NCBI GenBank assembly: GCA_947487745.1
Contig: CANKXQ010000046.1
Span: 1 to 8,863, forward strand
DNA: 8,863 nt
Direction: 5' to 3'
Source: Spartobacteria bacterium
GTDB lineage: Bacteria; Verrucomicrobiota; Verrucomicrobiia; Chthoniobacterales; Terrimicrobiaceae
This document shows, in pieces, positions 1 to 5,712 of this stretch. Within the stretch, counting starts at the first letter, position 1. Every line of letters begins with the position of its first letter. Made by a program: the position numbers and the translations under genes. The notes below the pieces were generated by a model, which was given only the letters and a program-made list of their open reading frames with translations, had not been told where the DNA came from and did no database searches.

Positions 1-173
1 CCAAAGTTCCAGTTTTTCAGAAATGGGGCGAGGGCTGCGGCGCTGCGCTCGCCATCGGGAGTGAGAGGGAGATCAGTGACCGATGTGTGACGACCATTAA
101 GACTCCACTCGGTTTCGCCGTGGCGGATGAGTATGATGCGCTGACTGGTTTTGTTTGGGAATGCTTCGGACAT
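1..173 (-). CDS. Histidine phosphatase family protein (phosphoglycerate-mutase-like), N-terminal part
   Basis: Partial gene: the ATG is at 173-171 on the minus strand and the frame stays open to the left edge, giving 57 residues. After a short polar start, a hydrophobic strand (IILI) runs into RHGETEW at residues 17-23, followed by N26-G27 and a LTPDG segment. This is the signature of the histidine phosphatase (phosphoglycerate mutase/cobalamin phosphatase) superfamily, in which the RHG histidine (here H18) is transiently phosphorylated. Family members act on small phosphate esters or phosphoproteins. Which one this is cannot be told, because the second catalytic histidine lies outside the window. 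It starts 9 bp after the stop of the upstream alpha/beta-hydrolase-fold gene on the same strand, so the two are probably co-transcribed. No good Shine-Dalgarno sequence precedes the ATG, which suggests translational coupling. The family call is secure and the substrate unknown. Confidence 0.85.
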   Translation of the reverse strand, partial: MSEAFPNKTSQRIILIRHGETEWSLNGRHTSVTDLPLTPDGERSAAALAPFLKNWNF

Positions 174-182
174 GGAAAGGTC

Positions 183-1175
183 TCAAGAGGTTTGAAGAGC
201 AGTGAGGTCGCCGTCGATCCAGCGCGAGACCGCTGCAGTGATATCATCCGGCGATTCCATGGGAGCAAATGCCGATGCTTCGGGCAAAATCTCCATGCTC
301 GCGCGTGGAAGATGGCGGCAGAGGTTTACAGCATCACTCGGATGGAATCCCGCAGCCTTTGCCGGCCAGAGGATATGCACTGGGGCGAGAATGGAGGAAA
401 GGTGGCTGGACACATCAAAGGCGTGGCGTTTTTTGAAGAAATGAAAGATAGCGTGTTCGGCGCCATATTGTTGTGCGCAGTTGACGAGAACGCTGAGCGT
501 TTCGGGGGTTATTTTATCAGGATTGGCAAATCCGTAGGATTCCAACCACGAGCGTATGAATGGCAGCTGGGCGATATGGCGACGGTAGATGAGATAACTC
601 ACTCCGGGGAGTCGGCTTCTGCGGACGATCCCCATAGTGCGACATTTGTTTGAGTCGCGGAGGTCGGTCGGGAGAAAGAGAACCATCCTGGATACCAACT
701 CGGGATGGCGGGAGGCGAGAAGAAGCGAAAGATTGGCACTCACGCCGCTGGCAATGAGAACCGCAGGTCTTTGAGGCACGACTTCGCGCAAAAACTCTGC
801 GAGATACTCCACATGATCGGAGGCATCGACAGACTTGGAAGGCCTCTCGGATTCTCCAAAACCGATGAGATCCGGAGCTATGACTTCGTGGTTAATGGCG
901 GCTCTGGAGTAGACTTTGGACCACTCGTAGGAGGATGCTCCCAGAAAAAAACCATGAAGGAAAACGAGCGGCTCACCGGACCCGCTGACATGATAGACGA
1001 GCTCGCCTTGGGAAGTGGAAACGGATCGCGTCGCAAAGATCGCGGGGGAGATTTCATCCGGTATGACGCCGCGCGCCGCGCGCTGGCGGGGCTTCAAGGC
1101 AAGAGCTAGAGCCCCGAGCCGGCCCATTCCGATTCCGAAACCTACAAAAGGGTTTCTCTTCCAGAGTGGGGACAT
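183..1175 (-). CDS. Alpha/beta-hydrolase-fold protein, apparently lacking the catalytic triad
   Basis: A 330-residue protein of the alpha/beta hydrolase superfamily. A hydrophobic, glycine-rich N-terminus (residues 10-27) could be a membrane anchor. The fold is recognisable from the oxyanion-loop motif FLHGF (72-76), the APDLIGFGES segment (100-109), the strand-elbow-helix region at 138-157 and the C-terminal strand HILW (267-270). The catalytic positions do not look functional. The elbow reads A142-S143-G144-V145-S146, with glycine where the nucleophile serine belongs. The acid-loop region reads WPAKA (270-274) where W-G-x-x-D is usual. The histidine-loop region reads SAFAP (301-305) where G-H-x-P is usual. 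The elbow and acid codons were re-read from the DNA. S146 (G-V-S-A-N) is an alternative nucleophile but fits the fold register poorly. The gene lies 59 bp downstream of rpsN and 9 bp upstream of the phosphatase-family gene, probably in one transcript. I chose the first ATG; Met17 is an alternative start. It may be a non-catalytic (binding or scaffold) relative; the substrate is unknown. Confidence 0.8.
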   Translation of the reverse strand: MSPLWKRNPFVGFGIGMGRLGALALALKPRQRAARGVIPDEISPAIFATRSVSTSQGELVYHVSGSGEPLVFLHGFFLGASSYEWSKVYSRAAINHEVIAPDLIGFGESERPSKSVDASDHVEYLAEFLREVVPQRPAVLIASGVSANLSLLLASRHPELVSRMVLFLPTDLRDSNKCRTMGIVRRSRLPGVSYLIYRRHIAQLPFIRSWLESYGFANPDKITPETLSVLVNCAQQYGAEHAIFHFFKKRHAFDVSSHLSSILAPVHILWPAKAAGFHPSDAVNLCRHLPRASMEILPEASAFAPMESPDDITAAVSRWIDGDLTALQTS

Positions 1176-1184
1176 GGAACCGGA

Positions 1185-1225
1185 GCGGGTTGCCCGCCCG
1201 TGCTGCCGGAAGTGGCAGCGGGCGG
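1185..1225 (-). promoter_or_regulatory. Two mutually exclusive GC-rich hairpins between rpsN and the alpha/beta-hydrolase gene
   Basis: The 59 bp gap between the rpsN stop and the next ATG is largely inverted repeats. The larger hairpin pairs 1194-1199 (CCGCCC) and 1202-1207 (GCTGCC) with 1214-1219 (GGCAGC) and 1220-1225 (GGGCGG). It has a two-base bulge and a six-base loop. A smaller one pairs 1185-1189 (GCGGG) with 1193-1197 (CCCGC) and shares bases with the first, so only one can form at a time. No U-tract follows on the minus strand, so this is not a standard intrinsic terminator. It could stabilise the rpsN mRNA, act as an attenuator, or mask the downstream start about 10 nt away. The pairing is visible in the sequence; the function is inferred. 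Confidence 0.4.
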
Positions 1226-1234
1226 ACTAGGAGA

Positions 1235-1504
1235 CTACCAACTCGATTTCGTTACGCCGGGGATGAGACCGGAGGAAGCGAGTTCGCGGAAAGTGATACG
1301 GGAAATCTGAAACCGGCGAAGGAACGCGCGGCGGCGGCCGGAGATGCGGCAGCGGTTGACGAGCCGTGTTGGGCTTGCGTCGCGAGGAAGCTGAGTAAGA
1401 GAGGCGTAGTCTTTTTTAGCCTTCAATTCCGCGCGGAGAGCCGCATATTTTTCAACTGTTTTCTGTTTGCGCTTATTGCGCTCGAGCCATGCTGTTTTTG
1501 CCAT
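1235..1504 (-). CDS. rpsN: 30S ribosomal protein S14, zinc-free (C-minus) type
   Basis: An 89-residue protein starting [13 protein letters not shown] and ending [11 protein letters not shown], the typical S14 termini. The central block [12 protein letters not shown] is the conserved S14 core. No paired CxxC motifs are present, so this is the longer zinc-independent form. S14 binds the 3' major domain (head) of 16S rRNA and is needed for late 30S assembly. The frame is open upstream of this ATG (an earlier ATG would add 29 residues), but the family N-terminus is MAKT, which fixes the start at 1504. The gene is not flanked by rplE and rpsH as in a classical spc operon. Here it heads a small minus-strand transcript with an alpha/beta-hydrolase-fold gene and a phosphatase-family gene, divergent from psd. 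No Shine-Dalgarno sequence is visible in the bases before the ATG. Confidence 0.95.
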   Translation of the reverse strand: MAKTAWLERNKRKQKTVEKYAALRAELKAKKDYASLTQLPRDASPTRLVNRCRISGRRRAFLRRFQISRITFRELASSGLIPGVTKSSW

Positions 1505-1515
1505 AAAGGACGCGA

Positions 1516-1543
1516 AGAATATGATAAGATTGGAGCATTGCAA
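1516..1543 (-). promoter_or_regulatory. Possible sigma70-type promoter for rpsN
   Basis: Reading the minus strand, TTGCAA (1543-1538) lies 16 bp upstream of TATTCT (1521-1516). An alternative -10, TATCAT (1526-1521), is closer to consensus but has no matching -35. Either would start transcription only a few to about ten bases before the rpsN ATG at 1504, giving a very short or nearly leaderless mRNA. This matches the lack of a Shine-Dalgarno sequence. The surroundings are AT-rich and include a GCAAATTTGC palindrome at 1555-1564 that could be an operator. The assignment is by eye and tentative. Confidence 0.3.
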
Positions 1544-1587
1544 GTTTTTAAGCGGCAAATTTGCAAAAAATAAAAAACGGCATCCAG

Positions 1588-1640
1588 GCACTTCACGAGT
1601 GCATCCGCCCCTCGCGTTCTGTCAGAAAACGAGGCGGGGC
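1588..1640 (+). promoter_or_regulatory. Hairpins in the psd 5' leader
   Basis: In the 170 bp divergent region between rpsN and psd, two inverted repeats lie just upstream of psd. One is GCACT (1588-1592) with AGTGC (1598-1602) around a five-base loop. The other is CCTCG (1610-1614) with CGAGG (1630-1634), extended by an inner TTCTG/CAGAA pair and an outer GCC/GGC-rich flank with a bulge. No U-run follows, so neither is a good terminator. They may be leader structure controlling psd-pssA expression. I recognise no riboswitch or leader family. Confidence 0.3.
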
Positions 1641-1674
1641 TTGGCAAATGCGTGACGGTTGTTACCCTGCCCCG

Positions 1675-2313
1675 ATGAAAAATCGCGCACTTTCCGAAGC
1701 CACATGGATTCTGGGGGCACTGGCTGCTGGATGGCTGATTTCGCTGGCCCTGCTGCCAGTGTTGTCGATCCTTTTTGCGGGATTGCTTTTGTTCACATTG
1801 TATTTTTTTCGCGACCCAGAGCGGGTGCCTGCGGGGGATGAGAACACGGCGGTGTCTGCTGCGGATGGAGTTGTCACGACGATTGACGAAGTGGACGAGG
1901 GCGAATTCCTGAAAACCAAAGTGCGCCGCATCGGTATTTTTCTTTCCGTGTTTGATGTGCATGTGAATCGAACTCCCATCGCCGGCGAAATCACACACTC
2001 TGAACCGAAGCCCGGCGGTTTTCTGGATGCACGTGATCCGCAGTCCTCGATTCTCAACCAGAGCCGCTCGTGGGTTATTTCAGGACCGGCGGGTAACGTC
2101 ATGGTCAAGCAGATCACGGGTGCCATTGCCCGGCGCATCTGCCCGTGGGCTGTGGTCGGCGACAAATTGCAACGCGGCGAGAGATTCGCCATGATTCGTT
2201 TCGGGTCGCGCACCGAGATTTTCCTGCCAATGAACGCCGAGGTGTTGGTAAAAATCGGCGACCGTGTGCGTGGCGGAGAGACTCCGGTTGCGAGACTCCA
2301 CCCGCAAAGCTGA
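1675..2313 (+). CDS. psd: Phosphatidylserine decarboxylase proenzyme (short type)
   Basis: Psd converts phosphatidylserine to phosphatidylethanolamine at the inner membrane and uses a pyruvoyl cofactor made by self-cleavage. The 212-residue protein has a hydrophobic N-terminal hairpin (about residues 11-45), then YFFRDPER (43-50), the ADG motif (63-65), DVHVNRTP (94-101) and FGS (176-178). Self-cleavage is expected between G177 and S178, giving a beta chain of about 177 residues and an alpha chain of about 35. The FGS motif and short length match the compact, archaeal-like Psd class rather than the longer E. coli-type enzyme with LGST. The chosen start gives the usual N-terminus. An in-frame ATG at 1648 would add nine residues, and neither start has a clear Shine-Dalgarno sequence. 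The gene is followed after 9 bp by pssA, which supplies its substrate, so the two form one operon. Confidence 0.93.
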   Translation: MKNRALSEATWILGALAAGWLISLALLPVLSILFAGLLLFTLYFFRDPERVPAGDENTAVSAADGVVTTIDEVDEGEFLKTKVRRIGIFLSVFDVHVNRTPIAGEITHSEPKPGGFLDARDPQSSILNQSRSWVISGPAGNVMVKQITGAIARRICPWAVVGDKLQRGERFAMIRFGSRTEIFLPMNAEVLVKIGDRVRGGETPVARLHPQS

Positions 2314-2322
2314 AGCCATCCC

Positions 2323-3135
2323 ATGCGATTTCCGAACGAGCCTAAAATCTACCTCCTGCCGAATCTCATGACGGCGGGAAACCTCTTCTGCGGCTTTGCA
2401 GCGACATTGCGAATCATCGAGGCGGCGACGCTGGTAGCCAACGGGCACTCGGCCGGAACTCTCTACCACGAGGCCATTGCATTCATTCTGGGCGCTTGTG
2501 TTTTTGACCTGCTCGATGGACGTCTGGCGCGACTGGGAGGGCACGAGAGTCCATTCGGCCGCGAGTTCGACTCGCTTGCCGACACGATTTCCTTCGGCAT
2601 CGCTCCCGCACTTCTTGTTTACCAGATCGTGCTGCGTGATTTTCAGCGGACAGGTTGGCTCATTGCTTTTTTCTTCCTGCTTTGCGGCACACTGCGCTTG
2701 GCGCGCTTCAATTGTGTCGCCGCAGCAAACGCGGATAAACCCGAGAAGGATTTCAGCGGCTTCCCGATACCAGCCGCGGCAGGCCTCATTGCATCTCTCA
2801 CCCTTTTCATGCTCTGGCTGCAGGCGGATGATCGCACCATCGGACCGTGGAAAAACGCACTGCCACCCTTGTTGATTTTTCTCTCCTTCATGATGTTCAG
2901 CCATGTGAAGTATCCGAGTTTCAAAAGCGTGAACTGGCGCACCCAGCGCTCGATCCCCGCCTTTCTGGGGCTCATTTTTCTGTTGGCATTCACCGCGATG
3001 AATTACCAGTGGATGCCGGCCGTTCTCTTTGTTTCGTTCCTCATTTACGGTTTCGTGCGTCCATTCATCTCAAAAGCCATTCGCAAGGAAATCGAAGAGG
3101 ACGGAGCCGACGAACCAGAGACTCCCGCCGTTTGA
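2323..3135 (+). CDS. pssA: CDP-diacylglycerol-serine O-phosphatidyltransferase
   Basis: This integral membrane enzyme of the CDP-alcohol phosphatidyltransferase family makes phosphatidylserine from CDP-diacylglycerol and L-serine. The complete active-site signature is present: D62, D65-G66, A69-R70, G79, D83 and D87. The aspartates bind the metal ions and the CDP group. The N-terminal LLPNLMTAGNLFCGF (11-25) is typical of PssA-type enzymes. Several hydrophobic segments (about 51-64, 92-104, 111-122, 151-167, 181-193, 211-226 and 231-246) fit the multi-helix fold, followed by a charged C-terminal tail. At 270 residues it is in the range of Gram-positive- and archaeal-like PssA, unlike the unrelated phospholipase-D-like E. 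coli enzyme. It starts 9 bp after the psd stop and is presumably co-transcribed. Its 3' end faces the convergent membrane-protein gene, with 14 bp between the stop codons. Confidence 0.93.
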   Translation: MRFPNEPKIYLLPNLMTAGNLFCGFAATLRIIEAATLVANGHSAGTLYHEAIAFILGACVFDLLDGRLARLGGHESPFGREFDSLADTISFGIAPALLVYQIVLRDFQRTGWLIAFFFLLCGTLRLARFNCVAAANADKPEKDFSGFPIPAAAGLIASLTLFMLWLQADDRTIGPWKNALPPLLIFLSFMMFSHVKYPSFKSVNWRTQRSIPAFLGLIFLLAFTAMNYQWMPAVLFVSFLIYGFVRPFISKAIRKEIEEDGADEPETPAV

Positions 3136-3149
3136 AGTTTTCCTCTCTT

Positions 3150-5552
3150 TTAAGGAAAGTTTCCCCGCTTGGTCTCGCGGAGATAGGCATCCATCGCAGA
3201 CCAGGCCGCAGCGGCATCCCCCGCTTGGAGAGAGAGGATGCATCGCAACCTCAGGCCTTCCGGTTGGTTTGATTGAGCCGATTCCGCAACCTCCCGGCGT
3301 GCGGTCACGGTGTTTCCCTTGGCGACGAAAAAAGCGACACGGGCACCGAGATCGAGCGGGGGCTCGTCCGATTGGAGGATCTCCGAAGAGAGGACAGGCA
3401 GTGTGAGATCGATCTTGTAGCGAGCCGCTACGGCGGCGATGGCAGCGGAATATTCCTTCTGCGCCACCATGCGACGCACGCGAACAGGCCAGGCAGCGTC
3501 CTCCCAATCCGGATTCGCGCGGAGGAACTCCTCCAATTCAGACTTCGCACCGCGATTGAACCAGGAAATCAAAAATTCCCTGCGCTGCTCTGGCGTGAGC
3601 ATTATTAAAAATGTGGGATCTTTAATCGCGTCCTCCATGCGGGCGTTTGGTGAACTCGCCATCCAAACGATCTGCAAGTCTGGCGAAAGAGTCGCATACT
3701 GGCCAAGGCCCTCAAAAAGCGGCGGATGCGACCGCGCTTGGGAGATGAGGCTGCGGTAGTATTCGACCAGATTGGCATATCCCCCGCCCTGCTCGATGAG
3801 GGCGTGCTTCTTCAAGGCCTCGCCCCAGAGCGGCGCTGTGCGGGCGAGGTCCTTGCGCATCCATAGGATTCCTTGGTCGTAAGGAATTTTGGCGCTGACA
3901 GGATTCAGCGCCCGCTCGGCTGCGAAAGCGGCATCGACGACTTGAGGGTCGCCATTGCCCGTGATTTCGCTGTAGCCGAGTTCCCTGTAGAGACCGCGTT
4001 CCATCGGGCTGAGGCTAAGCTCCGAATGACCCAGCGCAGCCGCCTCCTGAAAGCGTCCTTGCGCATTCAGTTTTCGAATTTGCTCCACGACAATCTTGCC
4101 CCGGTAGGGCGGGAAGGGATGTTCGTGGAACCACTGGGAGCGGATGAGGATCGACCCGCCGGCGAGAAGGACCGCGCCGCCTATGCCGAAAATCAAACGC
4201 TGCGCAAGCCATGCACTGCTTTTCTCGGTCTGGGTCGGCGAGGGATTTCCAAACGCCAGACCCGCCAGCACGAGCACCCACCATCCCAATTCAATGCGGT
4301 GAAGAGGGACATCCACAAAACCATGCAACATCGCCGCCAGCGCAGCGGCGATGACCCCCCAACGCAAAGGCCAGGAACCACCCTCTCGCAGGCGAAAAAT
4401 ATCCGAGACCAACAATGCCAGCAGAGCCAATGCAAGTAAGAGCGCGGGAATCCCCGCCTCCGCAGCCAGCATGAGCCAGTCGCTCTCGGGATGAATCGGC
4501 ATCGCCTCGTCGATGCTGGCCTGCATGTAGAAAGGAAACACATAGCCAAATGTCCCGAGTCCGGTTCCGGTCAGCGGGTAGTCTCGAATGATATGCAGGG
4601 TATCCAGAAAGATTTTGGAGCGAAGATCACCCGCAAAAAGCCCCGCTTTTTCCCCGTCCTCCACGCCTAGGAATTCCAGGATGCGATTGCGCGCCTCGCC
4701 CTCGGATATCAGAAAAATCCACACCAGCGTGCCAGCGATGGCCAATGACGAAACCAAGAGCGGAAGCGATCGGTGCGTCCTGCCGAGAGCCGCCAACCAC
4801 AAGAGAACGCCAATCACTAAAAAAATAACCCCGCCGCGTGAAATGGAGTAGAACAGGAGCGAGTAAACGCACAGCCCCAGCGACGCCATCGCCAGGAGGA
4901 AGACGACTGGACGACGACTGGACCAGGCCTCGCGAATGATTCCCAGTGCCAGCACACTCCCTGTCACCAGCAATGCCGCCGTGTGGTTTCGATTGGGGAA
5001 AAAGCCAAATTCCGGAGGCGACCATCCACGCTTGTCGAAAAACGGATACTCCCAGCCGGTAGTCTTGGCGTAGATGGCAAGCGCGGCATAGCCCGCGCAG
5101 GCCAGCAAGCCCAAGAGAGCGACATACACCTTCACTCCGGAACGGACCGGGTGGCCCAGAGAGAATAAGCCCGTGAGCAACGCCCCGACCAGAAGGGCCA
5201 TCCAGTAAATCGTCTCACGCGGAGCCAAGCTGATCCACGGCAATGTGGGGAAGGCCTGATACTGCAACAAGGCAAGCCGCCACTCCGGCGTTGGGAACCA
5301 AGCCTGCGGCAGAAGGCTCAATGACGAGGCGACAAAGATCCCCGCGCAAAGCAACCAATACCGCAGAGGAACAATGCGGTTTGGCGCGAACACAATCATC
5401 GCCAATCCCGAAAACACGAAAAAAATCCCCGTTGCGCCCTGCCTCGCACTCCCCGCCAGAAAAACGGCCGCCATTGCGCCCAGCACAAGAGATGTCTGCA
5501 CCAGTGCGGAGCGAAAGGGAGGATAGGATGTATTTTTATGTCCGCTGGCCAT
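3150..5552 (-). CDS. O-antigen ligase/polymerase-like membrane protein with long soluble C-terminal tail
   Basis: An 800-residue protein. Residues 1-470 are strongly hydrophobic, with about a dozen predicted transmembrane segments. A loop motif FFPNRNHTAALL (184-195) and a later periplasmic block, TGTGLGTFGYVFPFY (328-342) followed by H354, E356 and WLMLAAEAG (359-367), are hallmarks of the Wzy/WaaL (O-antigen ligase) superfamily. These proteins transfer or polymerise undecaprenyl-linked glycans on the periplasmic side of the inner membrane. A last helix (about 452-470) is followed by about 330 soluble residues rich in short paired helices (for example 485-525, 535-590 and 690-790) that resemble tetratricopeptide-like repeats. 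This arrangement is known for the superfamily in several phyla. Whether it ligates O-antigen, polymerises an exopolysaccharide or glycosylates protein cannot be told, as no other glycan genes are adjacent. A five-base-pair hairpin sits immediately before its ATG. Confidence 0.82.
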   Translation of the reverse strand: MASGHKNTSYPPFRSALVQTSLVLGAMAAVFLAGSARQGATGIFFVFSGLAMIVFAPNRIVPLRYWLLCAGIFVASSLSLLPQAWFPTPEWRLALLQYQAFPTLPWISLAPRETIYWMALLVGALLTGLFSLGHPVRSGVKVYVALLGLLACAGYAALAIYAKTTGWEYPFFDKRGWSPPEFGFFPNRNHTAALLVTGSVLALGIIREAWSSRRPVVFLLAMASLGLCVYSLLFYSISRGGVIFLVIGVLLWLAALGRTHRSLPLLVSSLAIAGTLVWIFLISEGEARNRILEFLGVEDGEKAGLFAGDLRSKIFLDTLHIIRDYPLTGTGLGTFGYVFPFYMQASIDEAMPIHPESDWLMLAAEAGIPALLLALALLALLVSDIFRLREGGSWPLRWGVIAAALAAMLHGFVDVPLHRIELGWWVLVLAGLAFGNPSPTQTEKSSAWLAQRLIFGIGGAVLLAGGSILIRSQWFHEHPFPPYRGKIVVEQIRKLNAQGRFQEAAALGHSELSLSPMERGLYRELGYSEITGNGDPQVVDAAFAAERALNPVSAKIPYDQGILWMRKDLARTAPLWGEALKKHALIEQGGGYANLVEYYRSLISQARSHPPLFEGLGQYATLSPDLQIVWMASSPNARMEDAIKDPTFLIMLTPEQRREFLISWFNRGAKSELEEFLRANPDWEDAAWPVRVRRMVAQKEYSAAIAAVAARYKIDLTLPVLSSEILQSDEPPLDLGARVAFFVAKGNTVTARREVAESAQSNQPEGLRLRCILSLQAGDAAAAWSAMDAYLRETKRGNFP

Positions 5553-5557
5553 GAAAT

Positions 5558-5570
5558 GCGGCCAAGCCGC
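5558..5570 (-). promoter_or_regulatory. Hairpin just upstream of the O-antigen-ligase-like start
   Basis: GCGGC (5558-5562) and GCCGC (5566-5570) form a five-base-pair, all-GC stem with a three-base loop. It ends five bases before the ATG at 5552-5550 on the minus strand. It occupies the place where a Shine-Dalgarno sequence would be, so it could hold down translation of the membrane protein. The pairing is exact; the role is inferred. Confidence 0.3.
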
Positions 5571-5610
5571 TTAGTGCCGCCTACATCACACCCGCAGGGG
5601 CATTTGCTCA

Positions 5611-5697
5611 AGCGGGAAAAAATGTGAATAACATGGGAAAAACTTACCCCCTCCCCACAGGGTTGTTCACATCCTCTTTGTGAATGAGCGGGAAAAA
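5611..5697. repeat. Short direct repeats AGCGGGAAAAA in the intergenic region
   Basis: AGCGGGAAAAA occurs at 5611-5621 and again at 5687-5697, and a third GGGAAAAA lies at 5635-5642. Two of these GGGAAAAA units follow a TGTGAAT 9-mer core closely (5623 and 5679), so the pair behaves like a degenerate composite repeat of about 19 bp. The arrangement suggests repeated protein-binding sites in the divergent promoter region between the O-antigen-ligase-like gene and rsmA. The repeats are short, and chance similarity in A/G-rich DNA cannot be excluded. Confidence 0.35.
5623..5687. promoter_or_regulatory. Cluster of three DnaA-box-like 9-mers
   Basis: Three 9-mers resemble the E. coli DnaA box TTATNCACA. 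TTATTCACA on the minus strand at 5631-5623 matches fully. TTGTTCACA on the plus strand at 5663-5671 has one mismatch. TCATTCACA on the minus strand at 5687-5679 also has one mismatch. The first two form an inverted pair (TGTGAATAAC with GTTGTTCACA) that could also fold as a hairpin with one G-U pair. They lie in the divergent upstream region of the membrane-protein gene and rsmA, so they may be a DnaA-regulated promoter or a DnaA-titration site. A replication origin is less likely, because no dnaA, dnaN or clearly AT-rich unwinding element is seen. The same 9-mer also occurs inside the Nudix coding region (6612-6620), which warns that single hits can be chance. Confidence 0.3.
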
Positions 5698-5712
5698 GGT
5701 TATCAAGGCGCC

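Noticed and set aside
87..653. 188-codon open frame on the plus strand antisense to the alpha/beta-hydrolase gene
   Set aside because: The minus-strand frame has clear fold motifs; this one has no recognisable domain, an odd composition and no ribosome-binding site. It is a shadow of GC-rich coding DNA.
1561..1674. N-terminal extension of psd from the earliest in-frame ATG
   Set aside because: The extra 38 residues are basic and low in conservation-like features and run through leader hairpins; the family N-terminus fits the ATG at 1675.
2080..2904. 274-codon open frame on the minus strand antisense to psd and pssA
   Set aside because: It spans two well-identified genes and their junction, and its translation is low-complexity and charged without any domain.
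3136..3161. Possible hairpin terminator between pssA and the membrane-protein gene (TTTCCT 3139-3144 with AGGAAA 3153-3158)
   Set aside because: The stem has only six Watson-Crick pairs plus wobbles, no GC-rich core and no proper U-run. It overlaps a stop codon by necessity of the tight spacing.
5553..5712. Replication origin
   Set aside because: There are DnaA-box-like sites but no AT-rich unwinding element and no dnaA, dnaN, gidA or rpmH neighbours, and skew cannot be judged from this window.
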